Below, one piece after another: positions 1 to 10,500 of a stretch of 55,831 bases of DNA (its first letter is position 1; each line of letters starts with the position of its first letter). The translations under genes were made by a program, and so were the position numbers. This stretch comes from a virus. The stretch covers positions 1 through 55,831 of IMG/VR virus record IMGVR_UViG_3300027336_000040; one strand, 5' to 3'. The notes under the pieces are model-generated. The model made no database searches and was not told the DNA's origin. It saw only the letters and a program-made list of their open reading frames with translations.

Positions 1-1401
1 TCACCACGTCTTCCGTTTGTGGTCCAGGCTACACCGACGACCATCAACGGCGTAAGCGTGCCTGCTGGCGTCTACATCGACACCGCATTTATTCGTGACG
101 GCACGATCACGACGGCGAAGATCGGCAATGCCGCCATCGACAACGCCAAGATCGCCATCGGCCTCGATGCCACCAAGATCACGACCGGCTTCTTGGACGC
201 GGACCGGATTGAGTCGGAGAGCATCACCGCAGACAAGATCGACGCCAGAAACCTGACCATCAAGGACTCTCTGGGTAACGTCATTCTTTCCTCCGGGACG
301 CCACTCAGCTCTGCTTACATTGCCGCCGGTCAAGGCAAGAACCTCTTGTTCAATGGCTCCTTTAAGGATAGCGCAATAGGCTCCTACCTTGGCGCCAACA
401 CAACAGGTGGCCCGGTCATCCTTGGCCGAAATCTCAGCCCCGACTACACGCTGGCCGGAGAGGGCACGGCCTACATGTTCAGAGCCGGTGCATTGGCGGC
501 GGGAACCCAGTTTCAGGTCGCATTCAATGGCGGAATCTCCAACATTCCCGTGCTGCCGGGTCAGCGCGTTGAGGGCTACGCCCTGCTGAATACTCACCGA
601 TGCACCGGAGAGGTCTTGATCGCTTTCTACAAAGCCGACGGGACTCTTTTGGGATCGAACGCTGGCAACTCCGTCTCCTACCAGAGCACTGTCCAGTCGC
701 TTTCCAACCTAAGGATGTCTCTCGTCTTTGGGGTAGCGCCGCCGCTCGCGGCATCTTGCATCCTGATTATTCGGGCCACAGCAACAGGCGCAAACGACCC
801 GTACTTGTTCTTCTCTCGATGCTTCCTTGGGATTGCGGGCGCAGCGCAAACCGAGGCCTCCCCCTGGAGTGACGGTGGTGGCATCAAGCAGATCACGCCG
901 ATAAATGCGTCGACGTTCATTGCAGAAGCCTCCATTGGCAATGCTCAAATCGACGAACTGAGCGCAAACAAGATCACCTCGGGCTACATAAACGCATCCC
1001 GGATCAACACCGACACAATCACTGCGGGAATGATTGTGTCAAGGTCGGCTACTTCGTTTGAGATGATCATTAGGTACACGCCGAATGGCGTTTGGTCCTA
1101 CGTCGATTTCTACATGGACCACGTCGGAATTGCCTCAGTCATCCTTGCTGCCGCTTGGAATGCCACCGGAAACGCAAACACCTACACGTTCAATATCGGG
1201 CTGACAGATGGCAGTGCGACTTCGCCTCCCTACCAGCAGCCAGCCACCGCGACGCTAAACCAGCTCATACCAAATCCGCCGGTGCTGATGATTTCAAGGT
1301 ATCTGAGTGCAGGCTGGAATCGAGCTTGGGTCTTTGCCCAGATTTCAATCGCGACATCAGATCACTACGCGCAGTTTGCAATCTTCAAGAGCTACAGATG
1401 A
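1..1401 (+). CDS. Tail-tip (J-like) protein, C-terminal fragment
   Basis: Open from the first base in frame 1 (467 codons to the stop), so the start lies outside the window. The segment begins with the FVVQATPTTINGVSVPAG type of sequence, followed by imperfect repeats around TTAKIGNAAIDNAKI, repeated near residues 310-340. This is the usual C-terminal architecture of phage tail-tip/host-specificity proteins with DUF1983-type regions. The C-terminal ~120 residues are beta-rich and may contact the receptor. It is almost certainly the missing end of the gene that starts at 53623 and runs off the right edge. It sits at the virion tip and is followed at once by a fibre-assembly chaperone (ATGA overlap). 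Confidence 0.85.
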   Translation, partial: SPRLPFVVQATPTTINGVSVPAGVYIDTAFIRDGTITTAKIGNAAIDNAKIAIGLDATKITTGFLDADRIESESITADKIDARNLTIKDSLGNVILSSGTPLSSAYIAAGQGKNLLFNGSFKDSAIGSYLGANTTGGPVILGRNLSPDYTLAGEGTAYMFRAGALAAGTQFQVAFNGGISNIPVLPGQRVEGYALLNTHRCTGEVLIAFYKADGTLLGSNAGNSVSYQSTVQSLSNLRMSLVFGVAPPLAASCILIIRATATGANDPYLFFSRCFLGIAGAAQTEASPWSDGGGIKQITPINASTFIAEASIGNAQIDELSANKITSGYINASRINTDTITAGMIVSRSATSFEMIIRYTPNGVWSYVDFYMDHVGIASVILAAAWNATGNANTYTFNIGLTDGSATSPPYQQPATATLNQLIPNPPVLMISRYLSAGWNRAWVFAQISIATSDHYAQFAIFKSYR

Positions 1402-1784
1402 GCACGATCTACTACTTTGATGATGACGGCGTCTGCATTCTTTTGGCAGAAACGAGTGATGTCACCACGGCAGAGGACAGGGCGACCCGAATGGGCGCGG
1501 CGTCGTACCTGTGGAGTGACCAGAGCATTCACATCAGCAAGGCAAGAAACATTAACGGAGAGCTGGTGGAGGTTGATCCGGTCGTCAGCGCCGATGTCGC
1601 ATGGGCTCGCGTCCGCGAGAAGCGAAACATAGCTCTACTGTCTTGCGACTGGACCTTACTGCCGGATTCTCCGCTGAGCGAAGAGTCGAGGACAGAGTGG
1701 ATCGCCTACAGACAAGCCCTGCGTGACATCACCTTGCAGACCGACCCTTTCACTCTGGTCTGGCCAGCGCCACCCACCACCTAG
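1398..1784 (+). CDS. Tail fibre assembly chaperone-like protein
   Basis: 128 residues; the ATG overlaps the preceding tail-tip stop by four bases (ATGA), giving translational coupling. The C-terminal half carries the signature seen in Phage_tail_APC proteins: a helix with AWARVREKRN, then LLSCDWTLLPDSPL and WIAYRQALRDI, ending in a proline-rich WPAPP tail. This family assists folding or assembly of tail fibre or tip proteins. The N-terminal half (YYFDDDGVCILLAE) is a short beta segment usual in such proteins. Position directly after the tip protein fits that role. Family assignment is from pattern recognition only. Confidence 0.75.
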   Translation: MSTIYYFDDDGVCILLAETSDVTTAEDRATRMGAASYLWSDQSIHISKARNINGELVEVDPVVSADVAWARVREKRNIALLSCDWTLLPDSPLSEESRTEWIAYRQALRDITLQTDPFTLVWPAPPTT

Positions 1785-1820
1785 AATTAACGCAACTTAG
1801 GCGGCAAGCCACACATCACC

Positions 1821-2228
1821 TTGAACTCAAAGCTTACCCAGGACCCTGACCGCGTCTTCGAGCTGGTGAGTCGGTACACACCGATCTCCCGAATCGAAGG
1901 CATGAAGGGTATTGGTCTCGAGGTGGGTGAAGAGCTGGTCGCCGGAGTCATCTACGGTGAGTACAACACCGTAAACGTGTGGATGCACGTTGCCATTGCG
2001 CCAGGGCGCCAGGCTTCGATGGAGTTTGTGCAAGAAGTGTTCAAGTACCCGTTCATTGATCTTGGGTGCAAACGCGTCAGCGCCAGCGTCGAGGCCCGAA
2101 ACGCCGCATCTCGTCGGCTTTGCGAGCATCTTGGTTTCCGTGAGGAGGTATGCCTGAAGGAGGCTGCTTCCGATGGCGGGGACATTGTTTTATACGTGAT
2201 GTGGAAAGAGGGATGTCGCTATGTCTAG
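1821..2228 (+). CDS. GNAT-family N-acetyltransferase
   Basis: 135 residues with a TTG start; no ATG or GTG lies upstream in frame, and the first ATG (1902) would remove the first beta strand. The C-terminal half shows typical GNAT features: KRVSASVEARNAASRRLCEHLGF, matching the N-x-x-S/A-x-x-L-x-E-x-x-GF helix-strand region that follows the acetyl-CoA binding segment. The middle VNVWMHVAIAPGRQ fits the beta-4/loop. Substrate is unknown. Similar acetyltransferases sit among tail/ejection genes of other phages and may modify host or virion proteins. It overlaps the next gene by 8 nt. Confidence 0.7.
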   Translation: MNSKLTQDPDRVFELVSRYTPISRIEGMKGIGLEVGEELVAGVIYGEYNTVNVWMHVAIAPGRQASMEFVQEVFKYPFIDLGCKRVSASVEARNAASRRLCEHLGFREEVCLKEAASDGGDIVLYVMWKEGCRYV

Positions 2229-3351
2229 GTGGCACACAACTGAATTCGACCTCCTCCCGGAACAGGCGTTCCAGCCGCGAGGGTGGAAGGGCAACATGAC
2301 CTTGGAGGGCGGCGGCAAGGCGCCCGCGCCCGACCCAGCGATTGGTCAGGCTGCCAGGATGCAGGCTCAATTGGCCAATGAGTCGTTCAACTTCTACAAG
2401 ACGACCTACGAGAACGACCTCAAGCCAATGATGCTGAAGGACCTCGCTTTGCGCGAGGAGCTTCAGACTCGCGGTCTCGGGATCATGGATCGCCAGCAGG
2501 CCATCGCCGACGAGCAGTGGGCCCTGTACAAGGATACGTACAAGCCGGTTGAGGAGAAGGCTGCTCAAGAGGCGATGAGTTACGACTCAGCCGAGAACGT
2601 CAATCGCCGCATGGGGATTGCCTCGGCCAACGTCAACCAGCAGTTCTCGAACGCTCAGCAGCAGAACGCTCGCACACTGGCCAGATATGGGGTTAACCCT
2701 AACTCCTCGGCATTCGCTAGGGAGAACGCTAGGCTCATGTCCGACCAGGCGCTGGCCGCTGCTGGCGCTCAGACAGGAGCAGCCTTCGACACCCAGGACC
2801 GCGCTATTGCTTTGCGTGCTGGCGTTGCTGATCGTGGTCGCGGCGTTACCGGCACGGTTGGCAACTTCCTGAACAGCGGCTCGGCTACCGGCGTGAATAC
2901 CGGTAACACCTCGAGCCAGGGCGTGAGCACGTTCCAGCAGGGCACCAACACGATGGGCCAGGGTTTCACGACTTCAATGCAGGGCTACAACAACCAGGCC
3001 AACATCCTCAACCAAGACTTCCAGAACCGCCTTGCCTCGTACAACGCCAACCAGGCTGGCAGGAACGCCCTTCTGGGCGCAGTCGGCAGCATCGGCGGAA
3101 TGATGCTCGGCGCTGGACCCACCACGCTGGCTGGAAGGATGGGGGGCGCAGTCGCCAACAAATTCGGATTCGCCGATGGCGGCAAGGTCGAAGGGCCTGG
3201 CGGTCCTCGTGACGACAAGGTGCCAGCCATGCTGTCCGACGGCGAGTTCGTTCTGAACGAAGGCGCGGTCAAGCACTTCGGCTTGGCGAGGTTGAGCAAG
3301 ATGAACGAGGTCGGGCTGAAGAATCAGCAGGACCGTGGACTGCGAGGTTAA
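2221..3351 (+). CDS. Internal virion / DNA-ejection protein (376 aa)
   Basis: ATG preceded by GAGGG and overlapping the GNAT stop. The protein is Gln/Asn/Ala-rich and mostly helical in its first 280 residues (YKTTYENDLKPMM, SANVNQQFSNAQQQNARTLARYG), with a short glycine-rich hydrophobic stretch (ALLGAVGSIGGMMLGAG) near residue 280. The C-terminus carries ADGGKVEGPGGPRDDKVPAMLSDGE-type sequence, a recurrent motif in phage virion-associated proteins. Together with the next two genes it forms a likely ejection-protein set that accompanies DNA into the cell, as in podoviruses. Function is inferred from order and composition. Confidence 0.65.
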   Translation: MSRWHTTEFDLLPEQAFQPRGWKGNMTLEGGGKAPAPDPAIGQAARMQAQLANESFNFYKTTYENDLKPMMLKDLALREELQTRGLGIMDRQQAIADEQWALYKDTYKPVEEKAAQEAMSYDSAENVNRRMGIASANVNQQFSNAQQQNARTLARYGVNPNSSAFARENARLMSDQALAAAGAQTGAAFDTQDRAIALRAGVADRGRGVTGTVGNFLNSGSATGVNTGNTSSQGVSTFQQGTNTMGQGFTTSMQGYNNQANILNQDFQNRLASYNANQAGRNALLGAVGSIGGMMLGAGPTTLAGRMGGAVANKFGFADGGKVEGPGGPRDDKVPAMLSDGEFVLNEGAVKHFGLARLSKMNEVGLKNQQDRGLRG

Positions 3352-3353
3352 TC

Positions 3354-4499
3354 ATGTCAGTTGCAGCAGGTTTGGGAGCCCTTGGTGAGGGCTTTGTCCG
3401 TGGGATCAAGATCGGCTCCGATCTGACCGATGCTGAAAAGCGTCGCGGTCTGCAAGACATGCAGATGAAGCGCGAGCAGCAGGTTCTTGATCGCGACAAG
3501 CAGATGACGGATCTGAACGCGCAGATCGCCAAGGAGTACACCGAGTACCGCGATGGCTCTGGCGCATACGCTCCAGGCGAAGGGCTGACCTACAACCGCA
3601 TGGACCCGAAGGTCGCCGAGATTCACTACTCCCGTATCGAGCCCCTGCTTCAGCAGCAGGCAGCTCTGTCGGGCAAGAGCCCCGCCATGGTGACCAAGGA
3701 GCTCAACGACCTGCGTCGTGAGGGTTTCGCAGAGAACGTGTTCCGCGCCTCCCAGTTGCTCGAGATGGGCAACCCCGCTGGAGCGGAGATTCTCAAGCCT
3801 CTCTACAACAAGCTCTTTCCTGACGGCGTCACCGTCGGCGAGACCCGCTACGACAAGGCCACGGACACGTTCACCATTCAGACGGTCAGTGATGGCGTTG
3901 CGTCAGAGTCCCAGATGCCTCGCGGCAAGCTGGTCGAGATGCTGCACTACGGCGCTCTGAACCCAGCCGACGCCGTGAAGTACCGCATGCGCGAGAAAGA
4001 GAAGGCGGAGGACCGCGCCTTCGAGGGTGGCCAGCGTGACAAGGATCGCGGCCTCAAGGTCGAGGAAGGCGACAAGGATCGCGGTCTCAGACGCGATCTC
4101 AATGAGTCCGACAACAAGGCAGCAGATCGCCGCGCAGGAATCAGTGCTGACGCCACGGTCAGGGCGGCGCAGATCGGTCGAGAGGGCCGCGTCAACGCTA
4201 GTGCCAACGCACGCGACGACAAGGATTACGACGACTTCCAGACCCAGATCAACGATGCCCTGGGCTGGAACAAGAGCAACCCCCTGGTCACCCCTGATCA
4301 GCTTCAGAAGCGCAACAGGGATGCCGCTGCCATGACCAACATCTGGAACACAACCAGAGACGTCGGCGGCAAGAAGCTGTCTGCGTACGAGGTGGCTCAA
4401 GTTGTTCGCGGTATCGAAGGGAAGACCGCCAAGTTCGCCGAGAAAGACGGTTTCACGATTGTCGATGTCGGCGGCATTCGCGCCGTTCTCCCCAAGTAA
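3354..4499 (+). CDS. Internal virion protein, charged helical (381 aa)
   Basis: Begins two bases after the preceding stop. A glycine-rich N-terminus (LGALGEGFVRGIKIGSDL) is followed by long charged, predicted helical segments. A centre very rich in K/D/R has the repeated KDRGL motif (residues ~220-245: GGQRDKDRGLKVEEGDKDRGLRRD). The C-terminus resembles a small globular domain (EKDGFTIVDVGGIRAVLP). It lies between two putative ejection proteins, so it probably belongs to the internal core delivered into the host. No enzymatic motif was seen. Confidence 0.6.
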   Translation: MSVAAGLGALGEGFVRGIKIGSDLTDAEKRRGLQDMQMKREQQVLDRDKQMTDLNAQIAKEYTEYRDGSGAYAPGEGLTYNRMDPKVAEIHYSRIEPLLQQQAALSGKSPAMVTKELNDLRREGFAENVFRASQLLEMGNPAGAEILKPLYNKLFPDGVTVGETRYDKATDTFTIQTVSDGVASESQMPRGKLVEMLHYGALNPADAVKYRMREKEKAEDRAFEGGQRDKDRGLKVEEGDKDRGLRRDLNESDNKAADRRAGISADATVRAAQIGREGRVNASANARDDKDYDDFQTQINDALGWNKSNPLVTPDQLQKRNRDAAAMTNIWNTTRDVGGKKLSAYEVAQVVRGIEGKTAKFAEKDGFTIVDVGGIRAVLPK

Positions 4500-4523
4500 G
4501 AGGTTTGCTGTATAGGAAGTGCC

Positions 4524-7500
4524 ATGTCGAGTCCCCTGATTAACCTGAGCGACGATTCAATTTTCAACTCCTCGTCCTCGGGACGTGGGGCTCGACGCGG
4601 CATTCAAACTCCGCAAGATCCTGCCACCAAGCCCAGGGTCAATCTTTCTGACGACAGCCTGTTCTACAAGGGCAAGGAAGAGGCAAGCCAAGACACGCTG
4701 TCCGATCGCTACCGTGCCATGTACGGCTACGACAAGCAGGAAGAGCCCGTACAGCCCAAGCGCGGCATCACCAATGTCCTCTCTGATCTGGGCACCGCCG
4801 TCTTTGAAGGCGCTAAGAACACAGGTCGGGCAATTGGCGCGACGAGCAACACCATCACTGGCGACCTTGCTGACGTCGAGGGCTACTCCGCCGCTCAGCG
4901 TGCTGCCGCACCCAACAGCCCACAAGCCAAGCGTGATCTGCTCGATGAGATCGAGCGCCGCAAGCAGGCTGACCCTGACCCGAGCGTCGTCTCGGCCGTC
5001 AGAAACGTCGGCTCCGCCATGCTGGACAACCCAGAGGGCGCAGCCCAGTTCGTCGCTGAGCAGGCCCCCAACACAGTGGTCTCTCTTGGTGCTGGCGTTG
5101 CTGGCGCGAAGGCTGGCGCTTTGGCTGCGCCGTTCTTGGGTCCGCTCGCCCCGGCTGGGCCTGTGGTCGGTTTCCTTGGCGGCATGTTCCTTGGCAACTT
5201 CGCGCTGGAGACCGGCAACAAGGCAATGGAGAAGGCGCGAGACGGCTTCACCGAAGCTGACCGCTCCGAAGCCCTGCAAGAAGGCGCAGTCAAAGGCGGC
5301 GTGATCACCGCAGTTGATGCCGTCACTCTTGGTGCTGGCGGCAAGCTGGCCAAGACGCTGGGCAAGCCCGCCATTGAGGCTGGCGCACGCGCTGAAGCAA
5401 GAGTGCTGGCTGACGCTGGCGTCGACATGGCAAGCCGCGCATCCATCGAGAAGGCCCTGGCCGACCCGGCCATTCGCGTTGCAGCAAAGGCTGCTGGCCA
5501 GAGCGCAGCAAAGGCCGCATCAACAACTGGATCAAAGGCTGCGGCAGCGGGAACAGGCCTGGCCCTGGAAACGGTTGGCGAAGGCGCTGGCGAGTACCTG
5601 GGCGAGCTGGCTGCAACAGGCAAGGCTGACGTCTATGACGCTGTGCTCGAGGCGGCGGCAGGCTTGACTCAGAGCGCGCCAGAGACGGCGTACAACCTGC
5701 GCAATGCCGCAGGCAACGACCTGGATGTCAAAGGCATTCAACGCTCCGGCGTGCAGGCAACTCCGCCCGAGTCTCGCGGCATCACGCCACCTGGCCAGGA
5801 TCAGGGTAAACCCTTAGACCAAGAGGTCGACGAGCGCATCTCTTCTGAGGAGCGCCCACCCATGAGCTGGATGGAGGTCAACGAGACCCTCCAGTCCGAG
5901 CCTGCGTTGATGGCCCTCCTCCTCCAGGACGCCACGACACCCGAGCAGCGCGAGATGGTTGAGCGAGCTATTGCTCGTTCCGAGGTGGGTGACCAGGTGC
6001 AGCAGGCTTTGGCCGACCCGGAGCTGCTGGAGCGCACACGCATCGGCCTCAACAGCGATGTGGGTCAATCGTTCATCGGCGATCTTCAGGCCTCGCTGCC
6101 GATGTACGCCAATGAGATGCCTCCGTCCGGCATGTTCAAGGTTCCCTCGCCTGATCTCCAGCGCCAGCAGCAGCTCGATGAGATGACCGCCAGCCCTGAG
6201 TATCAGGAGCAGCTCGCGGAGGAGGCTGAGCGCGTTCGCGTTGAGCGTGAAGCCAGCCAGATGCAGGTCCGTAAGCCCGTTGCGGCCGACGCTCCCCAGG
6301 ATGCGCAGAGCGCTGAGAGCGGTGTAGACGTGGCCAGCATGACCACGCCTGACGGCACGGTCGTCCCGCTTGACGATGGCAACCGCTCTGGCTACGAGGC
6401 CTACTTTGCCGGTCGAGGCGCAGAGATCAACGGCCTGACCAACCCTGCTGTGCGTCAGTCTGCGATGCAGAACGTCATGCAGGAGATGACCAAGGTAGGG
6501 TTTACCCCAGAAGAGTCCCGCGAAATCCTGAATCGGGAAGAGCCGTCGGCTCCGGTCACTGGCCGCGAGGGCACGTTTGAGAACCTGTCTCAGACCATGT
6601 CCCGCGAGTTCGGCGAACCCATCGAGAACTTCCGGCAGACCAAGGCTCCGAAGTACTTCACTCGCATCGGCAGCCTGTTCGGCGTCAACATCGTCGCCTA
6701 CAACTACACGGGCAAGAACCCCGCCGTCCGCAAGAAGGCTGGCCGCTACATCGCTGGCACCAACGGCAAGGGCACGGTTCTGCTCAACCTCACAACCGCT
6801 GACAGCGCGGCGCTCTTCGTGCTTGGCCATGAGGTCTATCACGACCTCGAGCGGCGCTTCCCGCAGCAGGCGCAGCAGCTCGCCCTGGAGATCAAGTCCT
6901 ACCTGAGCAGCTCGGCGCAGCAACGCTACAAGCAGTTCTACGAGGGCAAGAACCAGGCGCAGAAGACCGACAGCGAGATTGCTGCCGACGTCATGGGCAC
7001 GATGTTCACGGACCGCAAGTTCTGGGAGCAGCTCGGCCAGCGCAACCCTTCCCTGCTCGATCGCGTGCTGAGCGTGCTCAGCACCATCATCGACAGCTTC
7101 CGCGCCAACGCAGACAGCAGCCGCCAGCAGATCGGCAAGGAGATCGCGCAGTTCGAGAAGGTGCGCGACATGATGGCCGAGTTCGCCAGCCAGGGCGTCG
7201 AGCAGACCGCTCAGGCCCGTGGCCGCGCACAGCCTGCCGCAGCTCCAGCCCAGGTCTCCGACATGGACGAGATGCCAGGCAAGGCCGAGGACGACGTCAA
7301 GGCTCTGGATCGTGTGATGAAGCTGCTCAAGGACGGCAACCTGCCTGCCGCAGCTCGCACGTTCAAAGAGGCTGGTCTGTACGCCAAAGGCTTCGGCTCC
7401 TTCACCGAAATCCAGCGCATGGCCACGCAGCCCGCTCAGAGCGCTCCGGTGGCTGAGCCTGCACCCACCAAAGAGCCAGCCGTTAAGACGCTTGATGGCA

Positions 7501-10500
7501 AGCGAGTTGATGAGCGCAGGCGCTTCGGCGACTTCGTGAACCGCGACGGCCAGGTCGTGCGCAACCCGAACGCAGTCCAGGTGGCACGCACTGACGAGAC
7601 CCCGGTCACCGATGACCAGGAGGGCATGTCGTTCGTTTCGGCCCCAAGCCAACCCAAGAAGAAGCCTGCTCCCGCGCCGGTAGAGGCACGCTCCGAGCCT
7701 CGTGAGCAGATGCGTCTGCCGTTCGGCCCCCGCCCCAACACCGACACTCCGGCGATGACCCGTCTGCGTAACCGCCTGGACGGCATCATCAAGAACGCCA
7801 GCAGCATCAAGTTCTTCCAGGACACCATCGTTGGCCTGGAGCAGCAGATCGCTGACATCGAGTCCAGGATCAAGTCCCTGGATCGCATCGAGGTGGACGG
7901 CAAGGTCTTCCGCGCCAGAAACGAGGAAGACGAGATGCCCGGCCTGTGGGGCATCTACGACATGAATGCCTACGATCGGTTCGCCGACGGCTTCATCGCT
8001 GACAAGCCCACCACAAAGCAGGAGCTGCTGGCTGCACGCCGCGCCCTGTCCGAGGAGCTGACCAAGGTGCGCGAGACCTCAATCGCCGCCAAGGCTGCGC
8101 TGTTCCGCCGCTCGATCAGCCGCATGGCTGACCAGATGATGAACGCCACGCGCTCGGCCATCAACGGCGGCATGCCCGAGGCTGACGCACGCAAGGTCTT
8201 CAACGACTACTATCAGGCGCTCTCGTTCCGAGAGACCAAGGCGCAGGACCTGGCTGAGGCCATGCCTGACCTGCCTGCCGCCGACGCTCAGTCCGACATG
8301 TTCGACGGCCTGCGTGTGGCGATGGGCTTCGTGGCTGACTTCCGCAACAAGCAGTCCACCGCCAGCGAGCTCAACGGCTACCTCGAGCAAGGCCTGCGTG
8401 ACGGCGACTTCAGCTACCAGGATGTGGTCGATGCCTTCCGCTCCTTCAAGCTGGACATTCCTCGCGGCGTCATGGACGTCAGCAGTCAGCTCGCCATTCG
8501 CAAGACGCTGGATGCTCACCTCAAGGAAGCTGGTCACTCGACCGCATCCCGTATGGAGTGGCTGGTCAGCATGGACAAAGTGCTGTCCGTCAAACCTGGG
8601 GCAAGGAGCGACTTCACCGCCGAAGAGCTGGCGCTGCATGACAACGTGTTCGCCAAGCGTGGTGAGCTGCGTTCCCGTCGCGCCGTCACAGAGCAGACCG
8701 TCGCCGCCAACGATCCTGATGACGCTTTCCCGAACCTGCTGTTCAACAACTACACGCTGGCCGAGGCGACCAACGACAAGACGCTGAACAAGTGGCTTCA
8801 GGGCAATGCCCGTGAGGCCTGGTTCCAGGACGTGGCGTTCGCCCTGCGCAGCCGCCCTGACCTGGCTGGCCAGGTGCTCAACAGCCTGGGTGATGACCGC
8901 GCACCTTTCGATGCTTGGGTGCAGCAGAAGAAGGACGCCATCGCCAAAGAGGCGACGATCCTAGCCAAGGCCCCGGCCTTCGCCGAGCTGCGCAACATGG
9001 ACTATGCGCAGACGATCCTGACCTCTCAGCCCGTCACGGCAAGCGACATCAATGCTGGCGCAGAAGATACCCGCCCAGATGATCTGGAGCGGCTCTACGC
9101 CACGGTCGCCAACTCCGAGCTCAACGACCTTCCATCCGTGCTTGATGCCGTCGCCAAGGTGCGCTCAATGCTCATGGCCGGAATCGACATGGAGACCGGC
9201 GAGATCTTCCAGAGCCAGTCGGCTGCCGAAGCTGCTGCCGCCGAATACATCGACAGCGTCTACATGAACGCCATGATGGTCGAGCCGCCGCGCTCAAACA
9301 TCGGCGCTCGATTCGAGGGTGACATCGGGTTTGGCATGACTGTCGAGCAGGCTGGCGAGCGCGACATCGGTCTGCCTCAGCAAACCTTCGACACAGACGA
9401 ATCCCTGAGCGACCTGATCTCCGCTGGTCTGGTGTCTGAAACCGACGTCGAGGGCCTGCTCGGTGAGCAGCAAGCCACCGACGAGGAGGCTGACGTCGAG
9501 GCCGAGAACGCTGGCGAGCAGACTGACATCGCCGCAGAGCGCGCTGATCGCAGCCCCCGTCCAGTGAACGTCCCGACCTCACTGGTCGGCACTGACCAGT
9601 ACCGCTTCCGCAAGGGCTTCTTCAACGGCAACTTGGTACCGGCCGTGGTGTCCGAGCACCTGAACAAGATCGCCTCCCGCTGGGCTGGCGCTCCCAACAT
9701 GGTGATCGTGCCCAACGTGCAGAGCCTGCCCGAAGAGCTGCGCGAGAAGGTCATGGCCAAGCTTGGCAGCAACATGTTCGCCAAGGGCCTGTACTACAAC
9801 GGCGACGTCTACGTCTTCACCGACCACGCCGAATCCCTGGCTGATGCCGAGTTCACCCTGTTCCATGAGGTGCAGGGTCACTTCGGTATGCGTGCCTTCC
9901 TCGGCGCTGACTTCGATGCGTACCTGGACCGCCTGTACAAGACCAACCCAGACATCCGTCGTGCTGCCGATCAGCGCATGGCCGAAGACCCGATGGGTCC
10001 GCTCGAGGCCGTGGACGAGGTCCTGTCCGACATGCAGGTCGATGGCGGCAACCAGGGGATGTTCCAAGCCTACGTCGGCAAGGTGATCGCTGGCCTGCGC
10101 AAGATCGGCATGGAGCGCGTGGCCAACTGGATCGCCAGCCAGGGCAACTTCGAGGTGGCCTACCTGCTGCGCGGCGCAAAGGATGCTGTCCGCCGTGGTG
10201 ACCGTCCGTCCATCGGCGCACCTGATGACATGCGTCTGGCAGCAACACGCACCCCATACGAGCTGTTCTCCGCCAAGGACGGCAAGACCGTTGCGTACGC
10301 CCGCTACAACCCAGTGCTCGACCGTTGGTCGATCTTCACCGCCAACGGCCAGGACATTCGCAAAGGGTTCAACACCGCCATCGAAGCTGACTTCGAGAAG
10401 GTGGTCACGACCATGCGCAAGATGGGCCGCGTTGAGCGCCGTCTGCGTTCCGGTGTGTACGTGGACAACAAGATCCCGTCCGACCTGGCCAAGATTCCAG